Assembly: GCA_023053685.1 (NCBI GenBank)
Contig: JALIGW010000016.1
Coordinates: 5,402,001 to 5,466,000 of the forward strand
DNA: 64,000 nt
Direction of reading: 5' to 3'
Origin: Diadophis punctatus similis
Lineage: Eukaryota; Chordata; Lepidosauria; Squamata; Dipsadidae
The notes beneath the pieces are model-generated. The model saw nothing but the letters and a program-made list of their open reading frames with translations. It was not told the origin of the DNA and ran no database searches. Made by a program: the position numbers and the translations under genes. Positions 34,001 through 46,000 of this stretch are shown here, piece by piece (within the stretch, counting starts at the first letter, position 1; each line of letters opens with the position of its first letter).

Positions 34001-37000
34001 CATATTCCCCCACCCCTCTCCCAAAAATTGTTCAAGTACAGATTTGAAACACTGGAGCCTTGGTTCCCCCCCCTTTTTTTGTTATATTGCAAAATAGCTA
34101 CACACTGACTTACTGTTCCTGCCTTCATCAGGTTTAAAGTGCAACCTTTTCTTTATATTTACCCCTCTTTTTTTCTCACCAGGCTACCATTTGCAGATGC
34201 AGTCAACCTCTCTCAGGATTCAGTGCCAGATGTCTGGAGGATGAACACATGTTGCAAGCAATAAGTAAAGCTAATCCCAATAACCACTATATGTATGTCA
34301 TGGACACCAGACCAAAAGTAAGTTTGTAGCTGTGTTTTTCTTTTCTCCTGTTTGGTTTTGGCATTCTTGCTGTCTTTAATATTTAATTTTGTCTATTGTT
34401 GGGCTTTTCCTGTTTTTAATATTTTAAGAGTAATTTGTAAACTGCCTAGACCAGGGGTCTGCAACCTGCAGCTCCGGAGCCGCATGCGGCTCTCTGGGCC
34501 CTCTGCTGTGGCTCCGTCAGGTGATCCCATCACTGACTGGCCCTGCCCCTCACCCTCCCCTCCCAGTCACTCCTTGCCTAGCCTGAGAAGGTAAGGGCAA
34601 CAGCGGGGGATGAGAGGGAGAGATACACCACACACACACAGATACAGAGAGGGGGGAGAAAGAGGTGGAGAGAGTGAGAGAGATACACAGAGATACAGAG
34701 AGAGAGGGGAGAGAGGGAGGGGGGAGAGAGGGAGGGGGGTCAAAGGGTTTTGTGGCTTCCGGTGTTTTTTAACAACCAGTTGTCTGCCCTAATGAACGGC
34801 TGGGTAGGCGTGGCTAGGGGGGTCATGTAACTGGGTGGGAGTGAGTGACATCGAGTTGGCCAACCCACCGAAGTTTTGTGGTTCCCGGTGTTTTCTTTTC
34901 TGTGGGAAATGGGTCCAATGGCTCTTTGAGTGTTTAAGGTTGCAGACCCCTGGCCTAGAGTCTCTGGGTATCAAGCAGCATATATGTCTGTAGAGATTCT
35001 CAGTCATCCAGGTCATGGTTGTCCCAAAGGTGCTTTTTCAGGAAGCAACTGGACTTTCTTGTTTTTTCTTTTGAAGACGTTTCGTTTCTCATCCAAGAAG
35101 AAGCTTCATTCCCCACTATCCTGTCAGAGATGAAGAAGCTTCTTGGATGAGAAGCGAAACGTCTTCAAAAGAAAAAACAAGAAAGTCCAGTTGCCTCCTG
35201 AAAAAGCATCTTTGGGACAAGCAGCATATACGTTTAATAAATTGTTATTGATATTTTCTTCCTACTTATCGATTTTCAGTATTTTATAAAAAGGGTCATG
35301 CAGTGGTTCACATTCAGTTTGAAAAAAAAAAGTGTTTTGAAATGTATTTTGGAACTGCAGCTCTGTCAGGAATTTTTGTTGTTGTTAGTTGTGAAGTTGT
35401 GTCCGACCCATAGCGACCCTATGGACAGCGTTCCTCCAGGCCTTCCTGTCCTCTACCATCCTCTGGAGTCCATTTAAGCTCATGCCTGCTGCTTCAGTGA
35501 CTCCATCCAGCCACCTCATTCTCTGTCATCCCCTTCTTCTTTTGCCCTCAATCTTTCCCAGCATTAGGCTCTTCTCCAGTGAGTCCTTCCTTCTCATTAG
35601 GTGGCCAAAGTATTAGAGTTTCATCTTCAGGATCTGGCCTTCTAAAGAGCAGTCAGGGTTGATCTCCTCTAGGACTGACCGGTTTGCAGTCCAAGGGACT
35701 CGCAGGAGTCTTCTCCAGCACCATAGTTCAAAGGCCTCAATTCTTTGGTGCTCAGCCTTTCTTATGGTCCAACTTTCACAGCCATACATTGCAATTGGGA
35801 AAACCATAACCTTGACTATACGCACTTTTGTTGGCAGGATGATGTCTCTGCTTTTTAGTATGCTGTCTAGATTTGCCATAGCTTTCCTCCCCAGGAGCAA
35901 GCGTCTTTTAATTTCTTGGCTGCAGTCCCCATCTGCAGTGATCTTGGAGCCCAGGAAAATAAAATCGGTCACTAACCCTCCATTTCTTCCCCATCTATTT
36001 GCCAGGAATTGAGAGGGCCGGATGCCATGATCTTAGTTTTCTTAATATTCCTGTCAGGAATACTTTAATGCAAACATACCTTTTCCTAGGATTATATGAC
36101 AACTGCACAGTTCCAAAAACGATTAAATTCTTTTGGAATTGCAGATAGGTGCCCTAATTCTGATAAAAAGAAACACTCTGGAATCAAGTCCAAAGTGTTG
36201 CATAGCCATATTACCGATCTCTTAGATGGAAAGGATCAAAATTAGATTGTTATAATTCATACTGTTCTGGATTTCTTTTAGGATCCAGTAAGAACAATAT
36301 GATCATTATCATTATCATTATCACTATTTGTTTTTTAGGAGTTTACACATTCTTTGAAAGAGGTGCTTCAAAATGCTCATATGCAGCACCTCTTTTCAAA
36401 TCCTTAAAGCAGCCCCGATTTTTCCCCAAACCCTTGTAGCTGTTTGGGGGTATTTTAAACCTTTTACACAACCATTTTCCTTCATGAGACAACTTGGTTT
36501 GTAAATTTAAGCTAGTTTATTCTAACTTATTTAATAACCAATAGTTAAACATATCATGGGTTACCACACTTTGTGAGCAGTGAAATGGAAAGACTTTCTG
36601 AATTTGGTAATGTTCAGATACATTGTGAAAACTATTGTGTTTAGTTTATTCTCCTTTTTTATTTTCTTTAAATGCAACTCTTATTTCCAAAGGATCTGAG
36701 TGACTTACAGGAAATTAAGATATCTGTTGATACTGAGTTGGGAGTCAGCATGGCTAATCATTTGAGTTAGGAGAAAGAAATCATGCAAAATCACAACAGT
36801 CCTAAGGAATAGAAAATAGAATAGGACAGGACAGGATCTTGGAGGTGTTCTAGTCCAGCCCCCTGCTCAAACAGGGGGCCCCACAGGGTGAAATCCTCCT
36901 GGTTCAGTCTTACCTGTTGGTCACCGCAGAACCGAAGAAGCTGGTGGCGTTTGCGGCGCAGGGGTTCCCCCGCCCGCTTCCCCCGCCCGCCTGGACACCG

Positions 37001-40000
37001 CCATTTGCATTCTTTTGCCCTCTGCGCATGCGCAAAGCATTCTGCTTGCGCAGAGGGCAAAAGAACGCAAATGCCGGCATCCAGGTGGGCGGGGGAAGCA
37101 GGCGGGGGAAGCCACCAGCTTCTTCGGCTGTGCAGCGAACCGGGAGGATTTCACCCCTGCGCCCTATACCATTTCAGACAAGTGACTGTCCAGTCTCTTC
37201 TTAAAAGCCTCCAGTGATGAAGTGCCCTCAATTTCTAAAGGCAAGCTGTTCCACTGGTTAATTGTCCTCACAGTTAGGAAGTTTCTCCTTAATGCCAGGT
37301 TGCTTCTCTCTTTGATTAGTTTCCAACCATTATTTCTTGTGCCGTCTGATGTTTTGGATAATAATTTGAGCCCTTCTTTGTGGCAGCCCCTCAAATACTG
37401 GAATGCTGTTCTCATGTCACACCTAATTCTTCTTTTCTTTAGACTAACCAAACCCAAATTCTGCAGCCATTCTTCATATGTTTTAATCTCCAGGCCATTG
37501 ATCATCTTAGTTGCTCTTTGAACTTTTTCCAAAGTCTCAACATCTTTTTTGTAATATTGTGGCCCAAATTGGTTGCAGTATTCAAGGTGTGGTCTCACTA
37601 GGGTTTTATAAAGTGGTATTAATATAATTTTCTTCTATTTCAAGTACATATTGTTCAGGATATATTATACAAATTATAATAATAATTGTATATTGCTTTG
37701 TTTCCTAAACCTTCTTTTTCTCCAAGCTGAATGCAATGGCCAATAGAGCAGCAGGTAAAGGCTATGAAAACGAAGATAATTATTCCAACATTAGATTCCA
37801 ATTTGTTGGTATTGAAAATATCCATGTAATGAGATCAAGCCTGCAAAAGCTTCTGGAAGGTATGAATATATGTGCCCTTCACTAACATTAAACATATTTT
37901 GAGTACAACATTCACTCTTGCAGAAAAGTGATTTTACACAAATCTAGTTCATATCAAAGGATTTATTGAAATAGTGCATTTCTCATGCTATAGATCAGTG
38001 ATGGCGAACCTATGGCACGCGTGCCACAGGTGGCACGCGGAGCCATATCGGAGGGCACGCGAGGCGTTGCCCTGTCAGCTCCATGGGCAAACCGGAAGTT
38101 TGGAAAAACACACTTCCGGTTTGCCGTTGTGCTATTTTTCGCACTCCGGAGGGTTCAGGGAAGCTTCCTGAAGCCCCGGAATGCAAAAAATGATGAAACA
38201 GGCAAACTGGAAGTTCGGAAAACGCACTTCCGGTTTGCCATTGGGCTGTTTTTAGCACTCCGGAGGGTTCAGGGAAGCTTCCTGAAGCCCCAGAATGCAA
38301 AAAACGACGAAACGGGCAAACCGGAAGTTCGGAAAACACACTTCCGGTTTGCCATTGGGCTGTTTTTAGCACTCCGGAGGGTTCAGGGAAGCTTCCTGAA
38401 GCCCCGGAGTGCAAAAAACACCCCAACGGACAAACCGGAAGTGCATTTTTCCAAACTTCCGGTTTGCCCGTTTCGTCATTTTTTACCGTCCCAGACTTCG
38501 GTAAGGCCTTTGCGCGGGGGTGGGGGTGTGTGCACATGCGCAGGGGGCAGCAGGGGGGGTTGTGCGCATGCGTGGGGAGGAGGGAATGGGTGTGGGCATG
38601 TGTGCGCACGCTAGCATGCACACCCCCCCTTTTGGCACGCAAACCAAAAAACGTTCGCCATCACTGCTATAGATATTGCTAATGTGAAATTCTACTTTAT
38701 AATATTGTGAGAGCCTATCCTCTTAATTATTTCCTCTGTTGAATATATTCCAGTTTAATTAAAGCAGCTACATTTTTAATATAAATAAGGCAGAATGATT
38801 GGGTGTCATGCAGTATTTACATTTAATCAATTATTATTGTTTCATTTATGTACTGATTATTTTAGAAATTATTAAAGCTTGGCATCCTAGTAATGGAGAT
38901 TTTATTAAATATTTATATGAATGTATAAATTACATAAATATTTAATACAATGCATAAATTATGTACTTATTTTATTATGAGTTATTTATACAATATAATT
39001 AATATGTCATTTCAATATTACTTAATTGTGGGAAGCTACCTAATTGGAATCTCATGATTCCTTCGAGTTTAGCAGCAGTTAGCACTATTTACAATATCTG
39101 GCCATCTGAGGAGTCACATCATATCAAGCAAGTGCATGGCTGCATTAATGATTCCTTATAATAAGTATTTAAATTATAAAAGACAGGTGTGCATTCTAAA
39201 TGATAGGAAGATATTGAGGATTCAAGGCTAGTAAGATGATGGATGCACCCTTTTAAAGTAGAATTATGAAGAAAATAATTGTGTTACTTTTACAGTATGA
39301 AAGAACTGGTTACACTAGATTGCTTCTGCATAAGTAATAATTAACATAGGAAACCAGAGTTTGAGACAGAGTGGGGCATAAAGGGAAAAATAGAAGAAAC
39401 CAGAATAGGGGAAAATACTTCATGTGCTTTTTAAATATTATTTACTGTTTTATCATAGAAAATAAAATACAAAACAATAAATGAAACAAAATGAAACAAA
39501 CCAAAAGCATACTTCATGTGCTTAACAAGTTCAGAAGTTCAGATTTCTTCATATAGTTGTTAAAATCCACTTTTGATTCTGGCACAGAGATGCTACTACT
39601 GCATTTGAATTTATCTGTGTTTCATTTTATTTTAGTTTGTGGAACAAGAGGCCTATCAGTCAATGATTTTCTCTCTGGCTTGGAGAGCTCTGGATGGCTG
39701 CGTCACATCAAAGCAGTGTTGGATGCTGGTATCTTCTTATCTAAAGTAATTTGCATTTAGTAATTTGTCAAAAGTTGTTGATATTGGTATTATTATTCAT
39801 TTGAGAATATAGATGGCCTTCAGTAAGCACCATCATATCAAGGGAATTTGGAAATTTCATTTCTAAAGTCTTCAACTTTTCAAGGATCCATAGCTCAGTA
39901 GCAGAGCATATGTGTTTAAATAGAAAATCCCACGTTCTGTTTGGAATTTGCCTTTTTTTAAAAAGAAGTATATATCATGGTAATCCTAACTGACCACCAT

Positions 40001-43000
40001 CTGACTTCCTAAGTAGTTTAAGTCAGTTATTATTATTTATTAAATTTATATGCTATTCATGTCACATATATTAACTAAATATTTAGTTGGCAAGCATTCA
40101 AACCTGCCATAAGGCAATCCATTGTGTTCCTAAAGTGTAGGAGCCAAAACTGATAGCTTAAGCAGTGATAATCATATTTTGTCATTAAGGCAAACAAGTT
40201 CTGTGGGTTGACTCTTTCTTTTCCTCAAGCAATCAGCTGTAAATAAATGTTGAACAATTAGGTGAGATCCAGGCATAAATATGCTGTCTTGGGTGATTAT
40301 GAGAAATTCTGGGAATTGAAGTCCCTACATCTTAAAGTTGCCAAAGTTGAGAACACTGGCCTATAAATATGTTGAAAGTGCATTCCCAGAATTCCTTTCC
40401 AGTGTGACGTAGATTACAGATCCTTCGATTCTGCATTTATGTTGGCCAGAACTTCTGGGAGTTAAGAGTTTCCAGCACATTTGAAGGGTTCTTGAAAGCC
40501 TGGAATGAATTACCGAATTTTTCGGACTATAAGACGCACCGGAGTATATGACGCACCTAGATTTCGAAGAGGAAAACAAGAAAAAAAAAGTTTTTGGCCT
40601 CTGTGGGTCAGATTTTTGCCCTCCCCGGCCCCCAGGAGCACTCTGCAGGCCTCCCAAACCCTCTGTGCGCTCCGTTTTTGCCAAAAACGGGCCTGTTTTT
40701 GGCCTCCCGAACCCCCCCCACATCCTGTTTTTGCCCTCCCCGGCCCCCAGGAGCACTCTGCAGGCCTCCCAAATCCTCTGCGCGTTCCATTTTCACCCAA
40801 AACGGGCCCGGTTTTGGCCTCCCGAACCCCCCATGCATCCCATTTTTGCCCTCCCTGGCCCTCAGGAGCACTCTGCAGGCCTCCCAAACGCGTCCCGTTT
40901 TTGCCAAAAAGGGTTTTTTGGGAGGCCAACAACGCCCATATTCGATCTATAAGACGCACCAAAATTTTCACCCACTTTAAGGTGGGGGAAAAGTGAGTCT
41001 TATACTTCGAAAAATACGGTAAATATTTTAATTCATTTGAGCAGTTGGATTTATTTTCTTTGTTATACACACATCGGTAAATTTTGTTCTTTTCACAGGC
41101 CATAGCTTATGAGAGTGCTAGTGTATTAGTACATTGCTCTGATGGCTGGGACCGGACATCACAGGTCTGTTCCTTGGGTTCTCTATTATTGGATCCCTTT
41201 TATAGAACAATTAAAGGATTCATGGTAAGTGTGCAAAGCGAACTTAAGTCAACTCGGCCAGTGCTAATGCTGACCAACTTTATTAAATTTGCAGTTCGAT
41301 AATTTTGTGTTTCAGATTTGCTCATCTGCTTAATAATGGGACAGTTGAACATAATACTCTGCATTAATGTTCAAATGTAATGAAATTATGCAGTGGATCC
41401 CAATTCAAATACTTCTTGAATCAGGAAGAGTCAGATATTAACTACATATGCATTTTAAAATAAGTAATTTCAAAAATGTCTCAAGCAGATAAAGAAAATC
41501 AGATATTACATTGTCATTTTCTCAATAAATGGAAAAAAGATTGCAAGCTATTGATGCTTTTCTGGTGCTAATTTTAAGTTGTAAACATGCTAGTTGAGTC
41601 TGCTATATCCGGGAACTTGGACTAGATTACCTCTGTGCCTTGTTTTTTTAATTCTGTAATTAATGAACTTTACAGTGTTCACCTGCATTTTATGTTTCTT
41701 TTACTTGTGGTATTTGTATAGAAGAGCAAAGATATATGTATAATATAGGTAATTCTCAATTACCGACCACAATTGGGGTTGGCATCTCCATTGCTAAACA
41801 GTACAATTATTAAGTATGATACCATGTGGTCACGCCAACTTATGTCGTTAATCACATGCAGTCATTAAGTGTGATGTCATGTGACAACAACTTGCAACTT
41901 CCTTCCAGCTTCGCCATTGGCTTTGCCTATTAGAAGCTGGCTGTGAAGGATGCAAATGGCAACCAGGACTGCAGGATGCTGCAACTGTTGTAAGCATACA
42001 CTGGTTGCCAAGCACCCAAATTGCGAACACCTGACCATGGGAGACACCGTGATAACCACAGTGTCGAGGACCTGTCACACACATCTCCTGTTTTAGCAAC
42101 AGTGTAAATTTGAATGGTTGGTAAACAAGGAGTACTTGTAGCCCTCATCTTCCAGCTCTGTTTTGCTTTCTCCATTGAGCTAAGAAATCCAGAGTGAAAA
42201 TGGTGACTTGGGAAATTTTTTTTTAAATTAAAACATAAAGTATACTACATGATTAAAAAATGATACATGATTTCTTCTAGGTTTTGGTGGAAAAAGACTG
42301 GATTGCTTTTGGACACAAATTTTCAGATAGGTAATGTTTTCCACTTTAAAAAGCCTACATTTGAAATTCTTTCTGTAAAGTGCCTTGTTGTGTGTAATTA
42401 ATATGCAGTGTATATTGCAATCTTGTTCAAACATATTTAATTTAAATTGGAAATATATATTTACTTTGTTTTAGAGCAATTGATTGCTTTATTATACTAT
42501 TCAAGATTTTATAAAGATTGAAAAAATAAACCTGAGCAGCCTTATTTCCAATTTAAACAAACGACTTAAAAACTCTTAACTGATCAGATTTTTTGGATGA
42601 TGTACAGCCCATTTCTGTTTTTTTTAGCAGGTTGCAAGTTATGTTCAAATGATTGCACACTCTCACACTCTTTTTCTCTCACTGGAAGAGCTATCCTTAC
42701 TGCAATGGGTTTTTTGGCAAAACGGAATAGACCACCAGCATAAGTACCTTTGCCATAATTACTTGCATAGATGATGCACAAGCTTCATTTTTCCCCCATT
42801 CTATTTTCTGTTATATTTCTAACTGAAATTAAAATTTTATATATGAATCATTAAGGTCCAAATGCTGGATACAGTTTCCTCCCACAGATGTAATTATTGT
42901 GGTGTATTTCAGACAACATTCTATTCCATGCCAAGCAAACCATTTCTGTATGCCCTGCTAATGGACATAAATAGGACAGGAAATAGAGCAAACACACTAA

Positions 43001-46000
43001 TTTTAACAGAGTGGGTACTGCTGAAATTTTTAAAGATTTCTTTGGAGTTGGGCGACTTTGATTCTTTTGGAGGATTTGGGGCTTTACATTGAGTGTTATG
43101 GATACCTAAGTCTTTGGAAGGCTTAAGGCAATCATTTTGTCCCTTAAACCCAGGCAATCCACCCCCCCCCCCCAAATCAAATGCAGATATTTAGCTTTGG
43201 CCAGTCTGGAGGTCCCTGGGAGCCATAAGATATCAGCCACCCCAAACTATATGATGGACCGCTTGTGAAAGCAGTCAGGATCTCCAAAAAGCAGTTTTAT
43301 ATGGAGTCCTGTGTTCTCTTGCTGCAGCCCAGTGAACGTGCCTAGAAGTTCTTTTGTGCCTGAGTAATAATTGCCCTGTTAACCGTGTTAAAGTGTAATA
43401 CAGAAAAAGTTTTTAAAAAGGACGTTTCAACAATTTTTTACAAGTCTTTATCTATAGACTACTTAGTGATATACTCTGGGAAATGCCATATACTCTGGGA
43501 AATGCATCATTTTCATCTTTTATTAACTAACATGGAATATTATATTTTATAGATGTGGACAACTGGATGGTGACCCAAAGGAAATATCCCCCGTGTTTGC
43601 CCAATTTTTAGAATGTGCCTGGCACCTGACAGAGCAGTTTCCACAGGCCTTTGAGTACAATGAAGCTTTTCTCCTTCAGATCCATGAGCACATCCATTCA
43701 TGCCAGTTTGGAAACTTCATTGGAAACTGCCAAAAAGAACGAGAAGAACTCAAGTAAGGCTCTTAGGAACAATATATTAACACAGAACTGAACTTCTCAG
43801 TTTATTCCTCCCTCCTCCCTTGTGTCTTTCCTTCCACCATTTTTATGCTACAATTAGAAAGCCTCCCACTGTACTTACAGATCAATATAGAAAGGAAGTC
43901 CCTGTCTTCAGGGACTTACAGCCTGAAAAAAATCACTGTCTAAAGTATGGGAAGAACAGCAGTTTAAAAGTAAAATAAAATTTTAAAATAAGAAAAAAAG
44001 GGGAGGAGAGGAGAGGGAGGGGAGGTGGAATATGGTAGCAAAAGAGAAATAAGAGTTCCTGTATTTAGTCTTTTGTTCTGCTACAGCCTAATGGAATGGC
44101 TGCACTTTACTGCCAAAAGTAGTCAAAGAGTTTCCCCTTAGGGCTATTAAATATTAAACTATCAGATAAAATCAGTGATGGAAATCAAGCTTTGCTAGGC
44201 TGAACATTGAGGTAGCTCTTTTAAGTGCTGATGGCTTAGAATCCTTTTTCACACGGAGGAAACTCTTAATATATGTGGGGGAGGGGGCGAATCTGCTTAT
44301 TTGGATTTTGATATGTGCAAAATCTTCCTGAGAGTAATATATTCCTTTAATGTAGAAGAAAACCACATGAACGTAAGTCTTCCTTCAATAGGTTTTCTTT
44401 TCCTCCCTTTGATGGCCATCTCACATCCTGAAATTCCTCCTAGTCAGTTTGTTGGGTAGGAGCTTTGGAACGGAATAGATATCTGTATTGTATTCTCTTT
44501 TTTTGTTCTCTTTAAATTAGTGAATGTTAATGGGGCAGGAATGGGCAGGAAGGCAGTGTTAAACAGCTCTTTATAGTTCCTAATTGTAATAAAACTCTGC
44601 TCGTTATGCCTTTCTTATCATAAATATCCCACATTTTGTGTACCTTGATATAGTGTAGATATTCCTCAGCCACTGACAAAGTGTTTAACTCTAGGCTCTC
44701 CTTATTTTAAGATTGAAAGAGAAGACTTTTTCCTTGTGGCCTTTTCTTTTGGATGACCACAGGAAATACCTAAATCCAATCTACAACGAACATTTTTCGC
44801 AGTCACTTTCAGTTCTGGAGCCGGATACAGCCGCCTTTAATTTTAAGTAAGTTTCAATTATGCATTTTATAAACCCATCCCCTGGATTGGAGCATTAACA
44901 TAGCATTGTATTGATACATACAGGTTTTGGAGAAACATGTACCATCAGTTTGATCACACAATGCATCCCCGGCAATCTGTACTGAGCCATGTGATGAGCC
45001 TGAGTGAGGAAAATAAACAACTGGAGAAAGATATTAAAGAATTGGAAAATGTGAGTATTGGCAACTAATTTCACTCCTGACTCTAAAATAGGACCACTTT
45101 CCCCCTCAAAAATCATTTCTTTATTCCAAAATTAGGAGTGGTTTTAATCTCCATTGATTGTTTCATAAAGTATTTGTAGTTTGGGAGAGGTTTGCTTTTG
45201 TTTTCTGTCAATTGGATATAGAGAATAAGATTCCACTAATTTGATATCCAGTTGAATCTTTTGATTTCTTGTACTGCGGTCTCCAGTACCAGCATTTTAG
45301 TACTTTACAGTGGATAGCTAATTATAATAGTAAATCGGTAAAATCACTTCAGTCTAGAGCAGTGTTTCCCAACCTTGGCAACTTGAAGATGTCTGGACTT
45401 CAACTTTCAGAATTCCCCAGCCAGCAAAGCTGGCTGGGGAATTCTGGGAGTTGAAGTCCAGACATCTTCAAGTTGCCAAGGTTGGGAAACACTGCTCTAG
45501 AGTTACTGCTCATCGGGAACAAGAGGATGGATGGATGAACAATCAATACAATAATTTTGTATTTATTTATTTATTTATCTTGTCATGTTTATATTAGAGA
45601 TGGAGACCCCTTGAGAACTCTATGCAACATAATTTCATTTTAATGTATGCCGATTAGTGTACATTCAAAGTGACAATAAAGTATTCTAAGTCTACTACAG
45701 GGAAGTAGTGTGTGAAACTGGAGACTAAAGTGAGAGGGAAACCCATATTTAGTCCCTGATATCTTCAAGTAGGAGGTGTTAGGTTAGCATAACTGGGAAG
45801 TGCCTCCAGTGGAGGTTAGGGAGGCCATTACTTGTGAGAGGAGACTGTTAGAATCCTGTTCAAACGATTGGGTGTGTTAATATATGATTAAGCCACAAAT
45901 CAATGTTATGTGTATATTGCTTTAAATGCATTGTGGATGAGTACTATATAAGTAAGCAAGAGAGCATGCTCAGTGTGGTGTGGTGAGTGGTGTTTGACGG

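Noticed and set aside
38113..38460. Regularly spaced repeats considered as CRISPR-like
   Set aside because: Eukaryotic context, adjacent 114-bp units with no unique spacers, and clear transposon ends around them.
37974..38642. 200- and 210-codon open frames on opposite strands
   Set aside because: Produced by the 114-bp GC-rich tandem array inside a hAT element.
40510..41103. Long overlapping open frames on both strands (up to 197 codons)
   Set aside because: They follow the 115-bp tandem units of a TIR transposon; the repeats lack stops in several frames and resemble no protein family.
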